From Glaciecola sp. 33A (GTDB taxonomy: Bacteria; Pseudomonadota; Gammaproteobacteria; Enterobacterales; Alteromonadaceae), in assembly GCF_002836745.1 (NCBI RefSeq), contig NZ_PJAR01000037.1, forward strand, positions 62,001 to 126,000: DNA of 64,000 bases. Reading direction: 5' to 3'. Below, piece after piece: positions 46,486 to 55,083 of this stretch. A program made the translations under genes and the position numbers. Each line of letters begins with the position of its first letter. The first letter of the stretch is position 1. The notes under the pieces were generated by a model. It was given only the letters and a program-made list of their open reading frames with translations. It had not been told where the DNA came from and searched no databases.

Positions 46486-46828
46486 GCTTTCCCCTCTCTC
46501 TATTTTAGTTTTTAGAATGTGTTGGTTTTTTATTATTATTTTATTTGCCATTGCTGTGGGACGTAGTTATATTTTGGATTCAGGTTACATACAATCTGTA
46601 ACAACTCGCTTTTATATCTCTAAAATATCTCTAAGCATTTTATTTAATAAAAACAAAATCTTAGCCCCAACCTTCGTTTTTTTTAATAAAAACATTTAAT
46701 GTAAATAATAAGTACAGCGCTATTATCTTCGATTTGTTGCGTGAATAAGGCTTAACCCGTAAACTCAAACAGGGGTTGAAAGAAGTTGAAAGGCGAGTTT
46801 AAAACTGTGAAAAAGGGATGTAATGTAG
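46486..46828. other. 343-base divergent promoter region
   Basis: The gap separates the TBDT gene and the CadC-like regulator and is AT-rich. No gene is present and no obvious palindrome is visible. Binding sites of OmpR/CadC-type regulators are degenerate direct repeats that I cannot place with confidence. Confidence 0.4.
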
Positions 46829-49021
46829 ATGGGGCCGACTAATACGTTCCGAATAGGCAACTGCCTAATTCAACCAGCTGATTTTTCAATTCACTTTGAC
46901 AATGGTTGCATTCAAGCACTGCAACCAAAGTACATGGAGGTACTCGTTTATCTCGCATTGCATTATCCACGGGTTATTCCGCGAAAAGAACTTATTGATA
47001 AAATTTGGAATAATAACAGCTACGTTGGCGAAAAAGCCCTCACCAATACTATTTGGCACTTGCGCCAAAACTTAATTGACTTAACCGTGCAGGATAGTGA
47101 GGGAAATAAAACAGGCAGTCAGGACGAAACAAACGTCACCGAAGTTATCAAGACTATCCGTAAAGGCGGTTATCAACTGCTCATACAACCCATTTGGCAG
47201 AGCGATTTCAACCTTATTAATACCAATAAAAATGACGATTTTGCAGAAGCTGCAAATGGTGTACCTCCTCTAAACAAAGACAAATACCAGAAACGACATT
47301 TTGTAATTGTAATCGCAGTAGCCTTAGTAATGGTGAGCACTACATTATGGTTTACCCTTTTCTCGGGGTCTGCCGGACGTCCAGTAATGACTGAGATCGA
47401 ACGAATAACGCGAGATCCAGGAAGCGAAATTCACCCTTCAGCCTCACCTAACGGACAATATCTGGTCTACGCATGGGAACGTCCCGATGGTCAAACCAAT
47501 ATGTACATGGTCGACCTCACGCAACCACAACTGCGAGCCAGACAACTCACCTTTGATGACGCTGAACAAAGTATTTCGGTATGGAGCAACGACGGTCAGT
47601 TTCTTTACTTTTCTCGCCGAAATAGAGCGGAATCTATATGCGATATCGTTGAAATGAAAGTGACAACTAATCAAGAAAGACAAGTAGCCAACTGCCCGTC
47701 TGTTGGGGGCTATAACTATCTAGATATTTCGCCTGACGATACGCAGTTAGCTTTTCGTGGATATGACGCATCCACAGGGAATACGGGCATTTATATTGTT
47801 GATTTAACTACTGAGAACGCAAAACCCGTGCGTTTTTCTTGCAATATAGATTGCGGCTACAAAGACCGTGATATCGCATTTTCACCGGATGGAAAATCAT
47901 TAGCAATTAGTCGCCGAAACTATTGGTATTCCGAAGATATATTGCTTATTGACATTCTAAGCGGTGAGGAACAAACCTTAGTCACTAACGAAGAGGATAT
48001 CGTCGGATTAGCTTGGCACCCCGATGGCAAACACTTAATTTATGCTGCACAACGCGCCGATATCAAACGCGGACATATTATTAACATCGACACAAAACAA
48101 TCGCAATCACTGAGCATAGAGGGATTTAGTTATCCATCATTCGCAAAAAATACGGGCGAACTGTTTTATCAGTATCAAAATGAACGATACTACATTACAA
48201 AATTGCAGATAGACAAAGATGCAATGAGTAGCCCGTTCCCCGTAATAGAATCTGAATTTAGCCATCTTTATCCCGACTACTCGGCGCCAGCCAATGCCAT
48301 TGTTTATGTCTCAAACGAGTCTGGATATTATGAGTTATGGATAGCTGATGATAAGGGAATGAACCGACAACAGCTTACTTTTTTAAAACAATCGGTTAAT
48401 TATCCAAGATGGTCAAGGAAAGGCGATAAAGTCGCTTTTCTTGCACCAATAGAAAATACAAACACTGATAAAATACATATTATTGATGTTAAATCAAAAA
48501 AAGTGACGACGGTTGATACTGCTTTTAAATTACACAATAGGCCAACTTGGAATTGGAATGATAGCGCCGTTATCTCGGCAGTATATACCGATAAATTCAT
48601 TGACTTATTCGAGATTTCGATAGCCGATGGCTCATCAACTCGTCTAACTTTTGACGGCGGGCGCTACGGCATTATGACGTCGCCAACAACGTTGTTGTAT
48701 ACTCGGAGAGAGAGCGGTCTGTGGCAAAAAGAACTTGAAGGAGACACCTTCTTAAAACTTTCTGGCGAGATATTCAATGAACGTTTCTCATGGGTCTACG
48801 CCAATAATGCAATTTATTTTAGTACTAATAAAATAGATCATCAATTACATCTGCGTTACGATTTTGCTCAACAGTCATTAGTGGAATTATCGCGTTTACC
48901 GCTTAATAAGGTATCGGGCTATCAAGAGATTTCAATAAACCTAAACAAACAAGAACTTCTCTTCACAAGCGGCAAGTCAGCGCAATCTGATATTAAAAAA
49001 CTAATTCATCCTTTACTATAG
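46829..49021 (+). CDS. CadC-like membrane transcription regulator with TolB-type propeller
   Basis: A 730-residue protein. Residues about 1-105 are an OmpR/CadC winged helix (FRIGNCLIQPADFSIHF, YMEVLVYLALHYPRVIPRKE, LIDKIWNNN). A TM helix follows at about 154-175 (FVIVIAVALVMVSTTLWFTL). The rest is a periplasmic WD40-like PD40/TolB propeller with several blades (SASPNGQYLVYAWERPDG, SPDGKSLAISRRN). Such one-component regulators transmit a periplasmic signal to DNA directly. The position divergent from the TBDT suggests control of that receptor. The longer frame is supported by the conserved start MGPTNTFRIGN. Confidence 0.9.
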   Translation: MGPTNTFRIGNCLIQPADFSIHFDNGCIQALQPKYMEVLVYLALHYPRVIPRKELIDKIWNNNSYVGEKALTNTIWHLRQNLIDLTVQDSEGNKTGSQDETNVTEVIKTIRKGGYQLLIQPIWQSDFNLINTNKNDDFAEAANGVPPLNKDKYQKRHFVIVIAVALVMVSTTLWFTLFSGSAGRPVMTEIERITRDPGSEIHPSASPNGQYLVYAWERPDGQTNMYMVDLTQPQLRARQLTFDDAEQSISVWSNDGQFLYFSRRNRAESICDIVEMKVTTNQERQVANCPSVGGYNYLDISPDDTQLAFRGYDASTGNTGIYIVDLTTENAKPVRFSCNIDCGYKDRDIAFSPDGKSLAISRRNYWYSEDILLIDILSGEEQTLVTNEEDIVGLAWHPDGKHLIYAAQRADIKRGHIINIDTKQSQSLSIEGFSYPSFAKNTGELFYQYQNERYYITKLQIDKDAMSSPFPVIESEFSHLYPDYSAPANAIVYVSNESGYYELWIADDKGMNRQQLTFLKQSVNYPRWSRKGDKVAFLAPIENTNTDKIHIIDVKSKKVTTVDTAFKLHNRPTWNWNDSAVISAVYTDKFIDLFEISIADGSSTRLTFDGGRYGIMTSPTTLLYTRRESGLWQKELEGDTFLKLSGEIFNERFSWVYANNAIYFSTNKIDHQLHLRYDFAQQSLVELSRLPLNKVSGYQEISINLNKQELLFTSGKSAQSDIKKLIHPLL

Positions 49022-49088
49022 GTTTCATAACTGAATATGGAAAAAGGTTACTTGAGTGCGCTTTTGGCATGTTTAGTAAACGTCTGAA

Positions 49089-49292
49089 TTAGTCGCGTCC
49101 ATATAGACCGACCACATCAGTTTCTCGAAGTGCATTAGAAATGATATATGCAAGATTTTGAAGCACCTTATCATCCAAATCATGTCCATAAGTATCATCA
49201 ATTACTTTAAAATTATCGACGTCTAAAATAGCCACCACCATTGAATCTTTCTTACTCACTTCAGTGGTCAACATTCGTTCAGCCTGAGACAT
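49089..49292 (-). pseudogene. GGDEF-domain (diguanylate cyclase) remnant
   Basis: The minus strand reads RNAMSQAERMLTTEVSKKD, then MVVAILDVDNFKVIDDTYGH, DLDDKVLQNLAYIISNALRE and TDVVGLYGRD-stop-F. This is the first half of a GGDEF domain. At the active site the GGDEF sequence has become G-R-D-stop-F: the Glu codon GAA is now TAA and one Gly codon is Arg. Stops also interrupt the sequence upstream of RNAM. No sensor domain and no downstream half are recognisable. The gene cannot make cyclic di-GMP. Confidence 0.85.
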
Positions 49293-49354
49293 CGCATTTC
49301 TTGAATCAATGAACTATCCGTCAACAAGCTAGCTCGGCATAAACGCCCGTTAGT

Positions 49355-49525
49355 TTACTCTTTTTTAGTAATGACCAATTCTATTTTCTTACTCTCTCCA
49401 GCAAACCACTTTTGCACATAAATGCTACCAATCACTGGTGGCATGCCATCTTCTGGGACCTCTTTGTAACGAACACTATTTTTATTTTGCTTTTCGAACT
49501 CAAATTTAACTTTTTTTTCAGACAT
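49355..49525 (-). CDS. conserved 56-residue protein, unknown function
   Basis: I choose ATG 49525 (GAGA upstream), giving 56 residues that start SEKKVKFEFEKQNKNSVRYK. The composition EVPEDGMPPVIGSIYVQKW and KKIELVITKKE matches a widespread family of very small cytoplasmic proteins with an all-beta pattern, for which I know no function. The longer frame to 49579 adds residues with no counterpart. It lies between two pseudogenes and looks intact. Confidence 0.75.
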   Translation of the reverse strand: MSEKKVKFEFEKQNKNSVRYKEVPEDGMPPVIGSIYVQKWFAGESKKIELVITKKE

Positions 49526-49886
49526 CTGTTCTCTAATTATATGGTGTTTAAAAACTGCGATTATAACTTTACCTAACAACGCGATAGGTCACCCTAACAT
49601 CACTACTTGAGACTTTCACAAAAATACCCTGATGCTCAATCTCTATAATCTCGCTAACCTCTTCTAAGTGATGTTTTACCATTATAAAGGAGCCACCGCT
49701 GCAGTGAAACAACTAGCGCATTTGTTGCTAACACTTTTGGTTTTATTTCATGTTTGGTTGTTGTTGTGATCGCTTTTGCTGAATGATAAAGAATCAAAAA
49801 TTGCTTAGGAAATCCCTTAACCGGTAAAGAGTACGTCTCTACTTCGACTTCACTAACGAACATGAATATGGACTCAATTCAGAACT
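49526..49886. other. 361-base intergenic region, one doubtful frame
   Basis: A minus-strand frame at 49654-49863 (69 codons) has no ribosome site and no recognised motif, and I do not call it. The region probably contains decayed sequence belonging to the pseudogene that follows. Confidence 0.35.
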
Positions 49887-50603
49887 ATGAACGGAGAGAT
49901 GGTGTATTTCAATTACTGTTGGTTACGCGATAATTGCGTCATCTCATGGGATAGCAGCAGGCAAGAACCTACCTTTGACATTCTTGATGAATCTGATGAT
50001 CTGCATGCCACCAGCGCCAGGTTGGGTAACGAATCACTGGATATTATTTGGAGCGATGGATTTGAAAGCCGATACGACCTACGTTGGCTTGAGCTTTGGC
50101 ACAAGGGCTGCAATCATGGTGATTTGGCCGTTCGTGTTCGTGAGAATTGGTATGGTGATCACTATTCGGACATGGCGCGTTTTAACTACGATAATGTCAT
50201 GCTTAACCCGCCCAATGTAGCCGACTGGGCGGAAGCAATGTTGGATGAAGGTATCGCCTTAATTCAGTATATGCCAAATTCTGACAAAGGGCTGAAGACC
50301 TTATGCGAACTGTTTGGAACGGTGCGTCCATCTTTTTCTGGTTACACCTTTGATGTCAAATCCAAAGCCAATCCTGAAAACCTTGCTTACACTAATAAGG
50401 CGCTTGAGTTGCACACTGATTTACCTGCAGAAGAGCTTGCTCCGGGTATTTAATTCTTGCATTGCAGGATCAATGATGCAAAAGGTGGCAACATTTTATT
50501 TGTGGATGCCACTGTCGTCGCTAATACCTTAAAACAGCCGCATCCGAATTACTTCAAAATACTCACTGAATACGGGGTGCCTTATCGCTATGCGTCTAAG
50601 TGA
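49887..50603 (+). pseudogene. gamma-butyrobetaine hydroxylase-like gene, nonsense and truncated
   Basis: The frame has YFNYCWLRDNC and a DUF971-like zinc-binding N-terminal domain, then a TauD-like domain (AMLDEGIALIQYMPNSDKG, YTNKALELHTDLPAEELAPG). The HTD pair is the first half of the Fe(II) site. Next a TAA stands where the family has Gln (PGI-stop-FLHC, CAA to TAA). Without changing frame the match goes on as RINDAKGGNILFVDATVVAN and ends at TGA 50603. The second His and the 2-oxoglutarate Arg are missing. Readthrough would still give a truncated, inactive protein. Carnitine or similar betaine metabolism has therefore been lost at this locus. Confidence 0.87.
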
Positions 50604-50657
50604 CCCTCCCTGATCAATCTACTTTTGGCCAGGGAAGATGACCACGTCATAAAAACT

Positions 50658-51794
50658 TCACCTATTAAAAAAGTAAAAAGCAGGTATCGAGGTCGCACCC
50701 TTTGTCAGTATATTCCTGCTATCAGAGACATGTATGTTGGGCTTTGGCGCACTAAAACCGCCAAACGAGGGACTTGAAATATACGCATTTTTTGCAAGTT
50801 TATGTTGAAGTTCTTGCGGCAGCCTACCAGCAAAAACAATCGCTTCAGGGTCAAGTAAGCTTTGAATTGCTTTGAGTGGGTACTTCATAGATTCAATGCA
50901 AGCGATAACCCAAGATTCCACTATTGGATCTTGAACACCAATCGCGGTCTGGATATCGCTAATTGATATCGTTTTTCCTGTTGCATCACTCAAGTATTGT
51001 TGCAATGAGCCTATTGTGGGTCTGGGCATGTTACCGTTTGAACCAAATAGTGCTGAAATCTCGCCTGCATTACCAAATGCGCCATCCACTAACCTACCGT
51101 TAAAAACAAAACCGCCGCCAACATCTAAGGTAAAAAGTAATAAAAAGAAACTCTGTATTTCTGCTCCTCTTTTTGTAAGAGAAAAACCGATCGAAGCAGC
51201 ATTACCATCGTTTTCAACAAAGCATTGGCATCGATACCTTGCGGCAAACATTGTTTGAAAATCCACAGTAGACCAACCTAGAGGATCTTGTTGTGAACAA
51301 ATTTGGCCGTCAATATTGGTAAAAAATCCTGAAATAGAGACACCTATTCCGAGAACTGTGGCGTTTTGATCAATTTCTGAAAATAGTTTATCGAGCATCA
51401 GAATTGCTGTCGACGTTACTTTTTTAGCAGAGAGAAATGTCCCCTCTTCACAATAGCTAGTAATAGTATCCGTATTGAAATCATTCAAAACGACTGTAAC
51501 CCGGTCGTGTTCAAAGACGACCCCAACACATAAAAAAACATTTTTATTTAGGGTTAAATAAATTGCAGGTTGGCCGCGTTTGCCTTCTGCGCGGGAATGT
51601 TCGGAAATGATACCCAAACCAATAAGATGTTTGGTCAGTCGAGTTAAAGATTGTGTCGATAGGCCCGTCGCTTTGGCAATTTCCGCACGCGTAGATTTTC
51701 TGTTACGCCGGATAACCTCGATCACCCTCTTATGGCTGGAGTTTAATTTTTTTTCAATTTCTGAAACAGATTGGTGCTGAATTTGCGCGTGCAA
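50658..51794 (-). CDS. ROK-family transcriptional repressor of the GlcNAc operon
   Basis: A 378-residue protein with an N-terminal winged helix (RKSTRAEIAKATGLSTQSL, TRLTKHLIGLGIISEHSRAEGKRG) and a C-terminal ROK sugar-binding domain (GIGVSISGFF, ENDGNAASIGF, DVGGGFVFNGRLVDG). The zinc-binding Cys cluster usual in ROK proteins is not evident, and the kinase residues look incomplete, so it is a regulator. It is divergent from the GlcNAc operon, and palindromes with TTAAGTACC half-sites lie in the shared region. It is likely a NagC-type repressor that responds to GlcNAc or GlcNAc-6-phosphate. This is an inference from context. Confidence 0.85.
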   Translation of the reverse strand: MHAQIQHQSVSEIEKKLNSSHKRVIEVIRRNRKSTRAEIAKATGLSTQSLTRLTKHLIGLGIISEHSRAEGKRGQPAIYLTLNKNVFLCVGVVFEHDRVTVVLNDFNTDTITSYCEEGTFLSAKKVTSTAILMLDKLFSEIDQNATVLGIGVSISGFFTNIDGQICSQQDPLGWSTVDFQTMFAARYRCQCFVENDGNAASIGFSLTKRGAEIQSFFLLLFTLDVGGGFVFNGRLVDGAFGNAGEISALFGSNGNMPRPTIGSLQQYLSDATGKTISISDIQTAIGVQDPIVESWVIACIESMKYPLKAIQSLLDPEAIVFAGRLPQELQHKLAKNAYISSPSFGGFSAPKPNIHVSDSRNILTKGATSIPAFYFFNR

Positions 51795-51898
51795 TTTACG
51801 GTCCTTATCTTTAATAGTGCATTAGTTGTGTTGTTACTTTCGCAGTAAGCTTACCTATTGTTAACATTACTATCCAATTCATCATTTAAAATAGTATA

Positions 51899-51921
51899 TT
51901 AAGTACCAACAGGGTATTAAA
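51899..51921. promoter_or_regulatory. operator A: TTAAGTACC-N5-GGTATTAAA
   Basis: An inverted repeat with 9-base arms and a 5-base centre lies about 105 bases upstream of the ROK gene start. It overlaps or adjoins a possible minus-strand -10 box TATACT (51898-51893), consistent with autoregulation. The same arms recur at 52082-52104. Confidence 0.65.
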
Positions 51922-52007
51922 TTAAATTTAAACATATTAACAATTAAACCCGGAATCTTTTGTTTTTAATACGATTTAATTAATAATACATGATAAATCA
52001 ATACCTT

Positions 52008-52051
52008 TTAAATACCTACTTTTATTAATTAAATAACAAATTGGTATTTAA
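52008..52051. promoter_or_regulatory. paired half-sites TTAAATACC and GGTATTTAA
   Basis: TTAAATACC (52008-52016) and its exact complement GGTATTTAA (52043-52051) are separated by 26 bases. They carry the same core as operators A and C (TACC...GGTA) and may be additional weak sites of the ROK repressor. Confidence 0.5.
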
Positions 52052-52054
52052 TGG

Positions 52055-52107
52055 TTGACTAATTAACGTCTAATCGCTAACTTAAGTACCAGTTCGGTAA
52101 TTAAGTT
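52055..52107 (+). promoter_or_regulatory. GlcNAc operon promoter and operator C
   Basis: TTGACT (52055-52060) and TAACTT (52078-52083) are spaced by 17 bases. Operator C, AACTTAAGTACC-N5-GGTAATTAAGTT (52079-52107), starts inside the -10 box; 11 of 12 arm positions pair. Repressor bound there would block the promoter of the TBDT and the genes behind it. Confidence 0.7.
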
Positions 52108-52292
52108 TGTGTTTCACCATAACCAACGTGCTGACTCCTCTAATTTGAGGATGTTTAAGTAAGCACTGAATTGAATGGCCTCGACTTATATCGACATTTA
52201 GCTTGCTTTAGGATCATTTTTTCAAAAAGCAACGAGGCAATATTTTGCTTCCTATAATACTCATTAGGAAAATCAGGAGTTCGGTAAATATT

Positions 52293-55013
52293 ATGAAACA
52301 GCAACCAAACACAACCATCTATATGCCTAAATGCATTTTGGCCGCGTCTATCACTCTTGCACTGAGTACACCTGCACTTGCCCAAGAAACACCTGAACCA
52401 TCACAAAAAGACGTGGAGCTGATCACCGTAACCGGTGTGCGAGGTAGTCTGTTAAAATCATTAAATCAAAAACGATTTGCCAACAAGGTAGTAGATGTCA
52501 TTACCGCTGAGGACATCGGAAAGTTTCCGGAAGCCAATCTGTCCGAAGCACTTCAACGTGTTCCTGGAGTTACGCTAAATAGAAATCCATCGGGTGAAGG
52601 AACCGCAATTAATTTAAGAGGCCTTGGCCCTGAATTCACTTCAACAGAAGTTAATGGAATGTTAGCCGGAGGCAGTGATGGAGGACGTGGTTTCTCATTT
52701 GAAATATTTCCTGCTGAATTATTCAGTAGCGTAGAAATATCTAAATCTGTTACTGCAGATCAAGTTGAAGGCGGCATTGCAGGTAGTGTTTCGTTGAACA
52801 CTCCGGATCCTCTTTCAACAGAAAAACCAGTATTAAATGTATCGATATACAACAACTACAGTGAAAACTCTGGCTCCAGCAGTCCTAAAGCGTCCATCGT
52901 ATTTAACCGCAATTGGAACGATACCTTTGGGATCAACGCTGCGTTAGTCTATTCGGATCTTGACTTGCAATACAGTCAGATACGAGGCAGCAGTCACTCG
53001 CCCTTGTCGAGTGTTTGGATTGGGCCTGACGTAAGTGAACCAGGCGGCGCGACTCAAGAACAACTCGATGCACTTTATCCGAGAATCGAAAGTTTTGGTC
53101 ACGCAACCGAAGAAAGAGAAACATTAGGCGGTGTAGTCACGGCTCAATGGCGGCCCAACGAAAAATTAGACATCAAAGCAAGGGCATTAATCGGTACCAT
53201 TGATGCCGATCGAAGAAGTACAATATTGGACGCACCTTCAGAAAGTAATATTACTGCGGTTACCAACACGGTGATACAAGATGGGGTTGCAACGCAAGCG
53301 ACTTTAACGGGTGTGCAACAACGCATAGGCGCCAGTCAGGCCTTGGTGGAGGAAGATGTCAATCAATTTACGTTAAGTGCTGATTGGGATATTTCAGATA
53401 ATCTAACATTCTCTCCATATCTAGGTTTTTTCAGTCGTGAAAAAACAAATAGCAATGACTTGTTTTCATTTAGACGCATGAATACAGATGGCAATTTTGT
53501 AGTCGCCGATGTAAGTTATGTAATGCAAGATGATTACCTTGAGTGGTCTACCCCAGGCACAGACTTTACTAGTAACCCAGAAGAGTTTGTATTGAATGTA
53601 TTTATTCGTCGGCCAATAGAGCAAGAAGATTCAAATACAACAATGAAGTTTGACTTTACCTATTACGATAACGATTTACTGACAGTTGATTTTGGGATCC
53701 GAGTCACTGATAGAGAATTGAAACGCAAACAATCCAGAGCGAATCTTCGAGCGAATAACTTTTTAGCTGACGGCACCACTGCACTGAATCGTCGAACAGA
53801 TTTACCTACCCTTGAAGACGTGTTTACCTCATTAGAAAGGTTTCAAGTTGATGGTGCAGGTTTTGCCCCTTCAACGTTAATTGGTGGAAATGCTGATAAA
53901 ATTAAATCAGTTTTCTTTAATGCTGACGGCTCGGGTATCGAAGGAACAGCCTTAGACGTAAATGTCCCCTTTGGGCTTATTAATTCCTATAATCTTAAAG
54001 AAGAAACTATCGCTATTTATGCTCAGGCTAATATTGATGTGTCGGAGAAAGTAAACATCAGTACCGGTTTGAGATTCGTCAAAACAGACCAATCTATAGG
54101 TGCACAATCCACGACAGATTCTCGTGACCCCGGCGCATTTAGTCCTGTAACGCTGACAAGCGATTACCAAGAAGTTCTACCAAACATCAATATTCGTTAC
54201 GAATTAAATGATGATATTGTTATTCGAAGCGCCTATTTTAAAAGTTTAAGTAGACCAGCTTTGGGCGAGCTTGCCGCATTTGAAAGTTTCAATGGTATTG
54301 ACGAAGGTGGCGGCTTAGGAACAAGAGGTAACCCAGATCTACAGCCGTTTACTGCTGATAATTATGATCTAGGGCTTGAATGGTATTTTACCAACGAAGC
54401 GATTGCTTCTATCAATGTTTTTTATAAAGATTTAGATGGTTTTATTGATACATCTTCCTTTACTGAAGAAAAGATATTCCCTCGTCAAAGCGATGGCGTA
54501 TTGGTAACAGGTCCGATTATTTTCACTCAACCTGCAAACGGTGTCTCGGCAACAATAACCGGTTTAGAGCTGGCTTATCAATCTAGGCTCGGTTTTATAA
54601 GCGAATCTATGGATGATTTTGGTCTACTCATGAATTACACCCTTATTGACAGTGAAGCCCAATATTCTGATTCTGGAGATGTTAGAAATTCCGGTTTACC
54701 AGGATTGTCAGATAGTAGCTTTAATTTAGCTGTTTATTACGACGTTGAAAACTTTAATGCAAGGGTCTCTTACACATGGCGCGATGAATACTTAGTCGCT
54801 TTTGCTTCTACTGCTGGTGTTCCTCAGTGGCAGGAAGCATATGGACAACTGGATTTTTCTGCTAGTTATGACGTAACTGAGTCGCTACAAATTCAAATAC
54901 AAGGCTTGAATTTGTTATCTGAGCAAGAAATTAACCGTTCAGTTCAAAATACACCGTATGACTTAACTCAGATTGATAGACGATTTATCGCTGGGGTTCG
55001 TTACGCGTTTTAA
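52293..55013 (+). CDS. TonB-dependent receptor of the GlcNAc operon
   Basis: The start is ATG 52293 with AGGAG upstream; the product has 906 residues and a signal peptide ending TPALAQE. The plug has the signature LITVTGVRGSLLKSLNQKR, IGKFPEANLSEALQRVPGV, and GLGPEFTSTEVNG. This belongs to the carbohydrate-linked TBDT group seen in Caulobacter, Xanthomonas and Alteromonadales. It ends FIAGVRYAF. It is the first gene of the operon, so it probably takes up a GlcNAc-containing oligomer or glycoconjugate across the outer membrane. A terminator-like hairpin follows the stop. Confidence 0.92.
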   Translation: MKQQPNTTIYMPKCILAASITLALSTPALAQETPEPSQKDVELITVTGVRGSLLKSLNQKRFANKVVDVITAEDIGKFPEANLSEALQRVPGVTLNRNPSGEGTAINLRGLGPEFTSTEVNGMLAGGSDGGRGFSFEIFPAELFSSVEISKSVTADQVEGGIAGSVSLNTPDPLSTEKPVLNVSIYNNYSENSGSSSPKASIVFNRNWNDTFGINAALVYSDLDLQYSQIRGSSHSPLSSVWIGPDVSEPGGATQEQLDALYPRIESFGHATEERETLGGVVTAQWRPNEKLDIKARALIGTIDADRRSTILDAPSESNITAVTNTVIQDGVATQATLTGVQQRIGASQALVEEDVNQFTLSADWDISDNLTFSPYLGFFSREKTNSNDLFSFRRMNTDGNFVVADVSYVMQDDYLEWSTPGTDFTSNPEEFVLNVFIRRPIEQEDSNTTMKFDFTYYDNDLLTVDFGIRVTDRELKRKQSRANLRANNFLADGTTALNRRTDLPTLEDVFTSLERFQVDGAGFAPSTLIGGNADKIKSVFFNADGSGIEGTALDVNVPFGLINSYNLKEETIAIYAQANIDVSEKVNISTGLRFVKTDQSIGAQSTTDSRDPGAFSPVTLTSDYQEVLPNINIRYELNDDIVIRSAYFKSLSRPALGELAAFESFNGIDEGGGLGTRGNPDLQPFTADNYDLGLEWYFTNEAIASINVFYKDLDGFIDTSSFTEEKIFPRQSDGVLVTGPIIFTQPANGVSATITGLELAYQSRLGFISESMDDFGLLMNYTLIDSEAQYSDSGDVRNSGLPGLSDSSFNLAVYYDVENFNARVSYTWRDEYLVAFASTAGVPQWQEAYGQLDFSASYDVTESLQIQIQGLNLLSEQEINRSVQNTPYDLTQIDRRFIAGVRYAF

Positions 55014-55029
55014 AGATTGTGTCGTCCCT

Positions 55030-55064
55030 TTCTGGGGGCGTAAGGATACCTCCCAGAATTTTTT
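55030..55064 (+). terminator. rho-independent terminator-like hairpin after the TBDT gene
   Basis: TTCTGGG (55030-55036) pairs with CCCAGAA (55052-55058), and a run of six T follows. It lies 17 bases after the TBDT stop and 20 bases before the next gene of the operon. It probably makes the receptor more abundant than the enzymes downstream. Confidence 0.75.
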
Positions 55065-55083
55065 ATTCAATAAGGTTTAAACG

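Noticed and set aside
49654-49863. 69-codon minus-strand frame
   Set aside because: No ribosome site or recognisable motif, and located in a zone of decayed genes.
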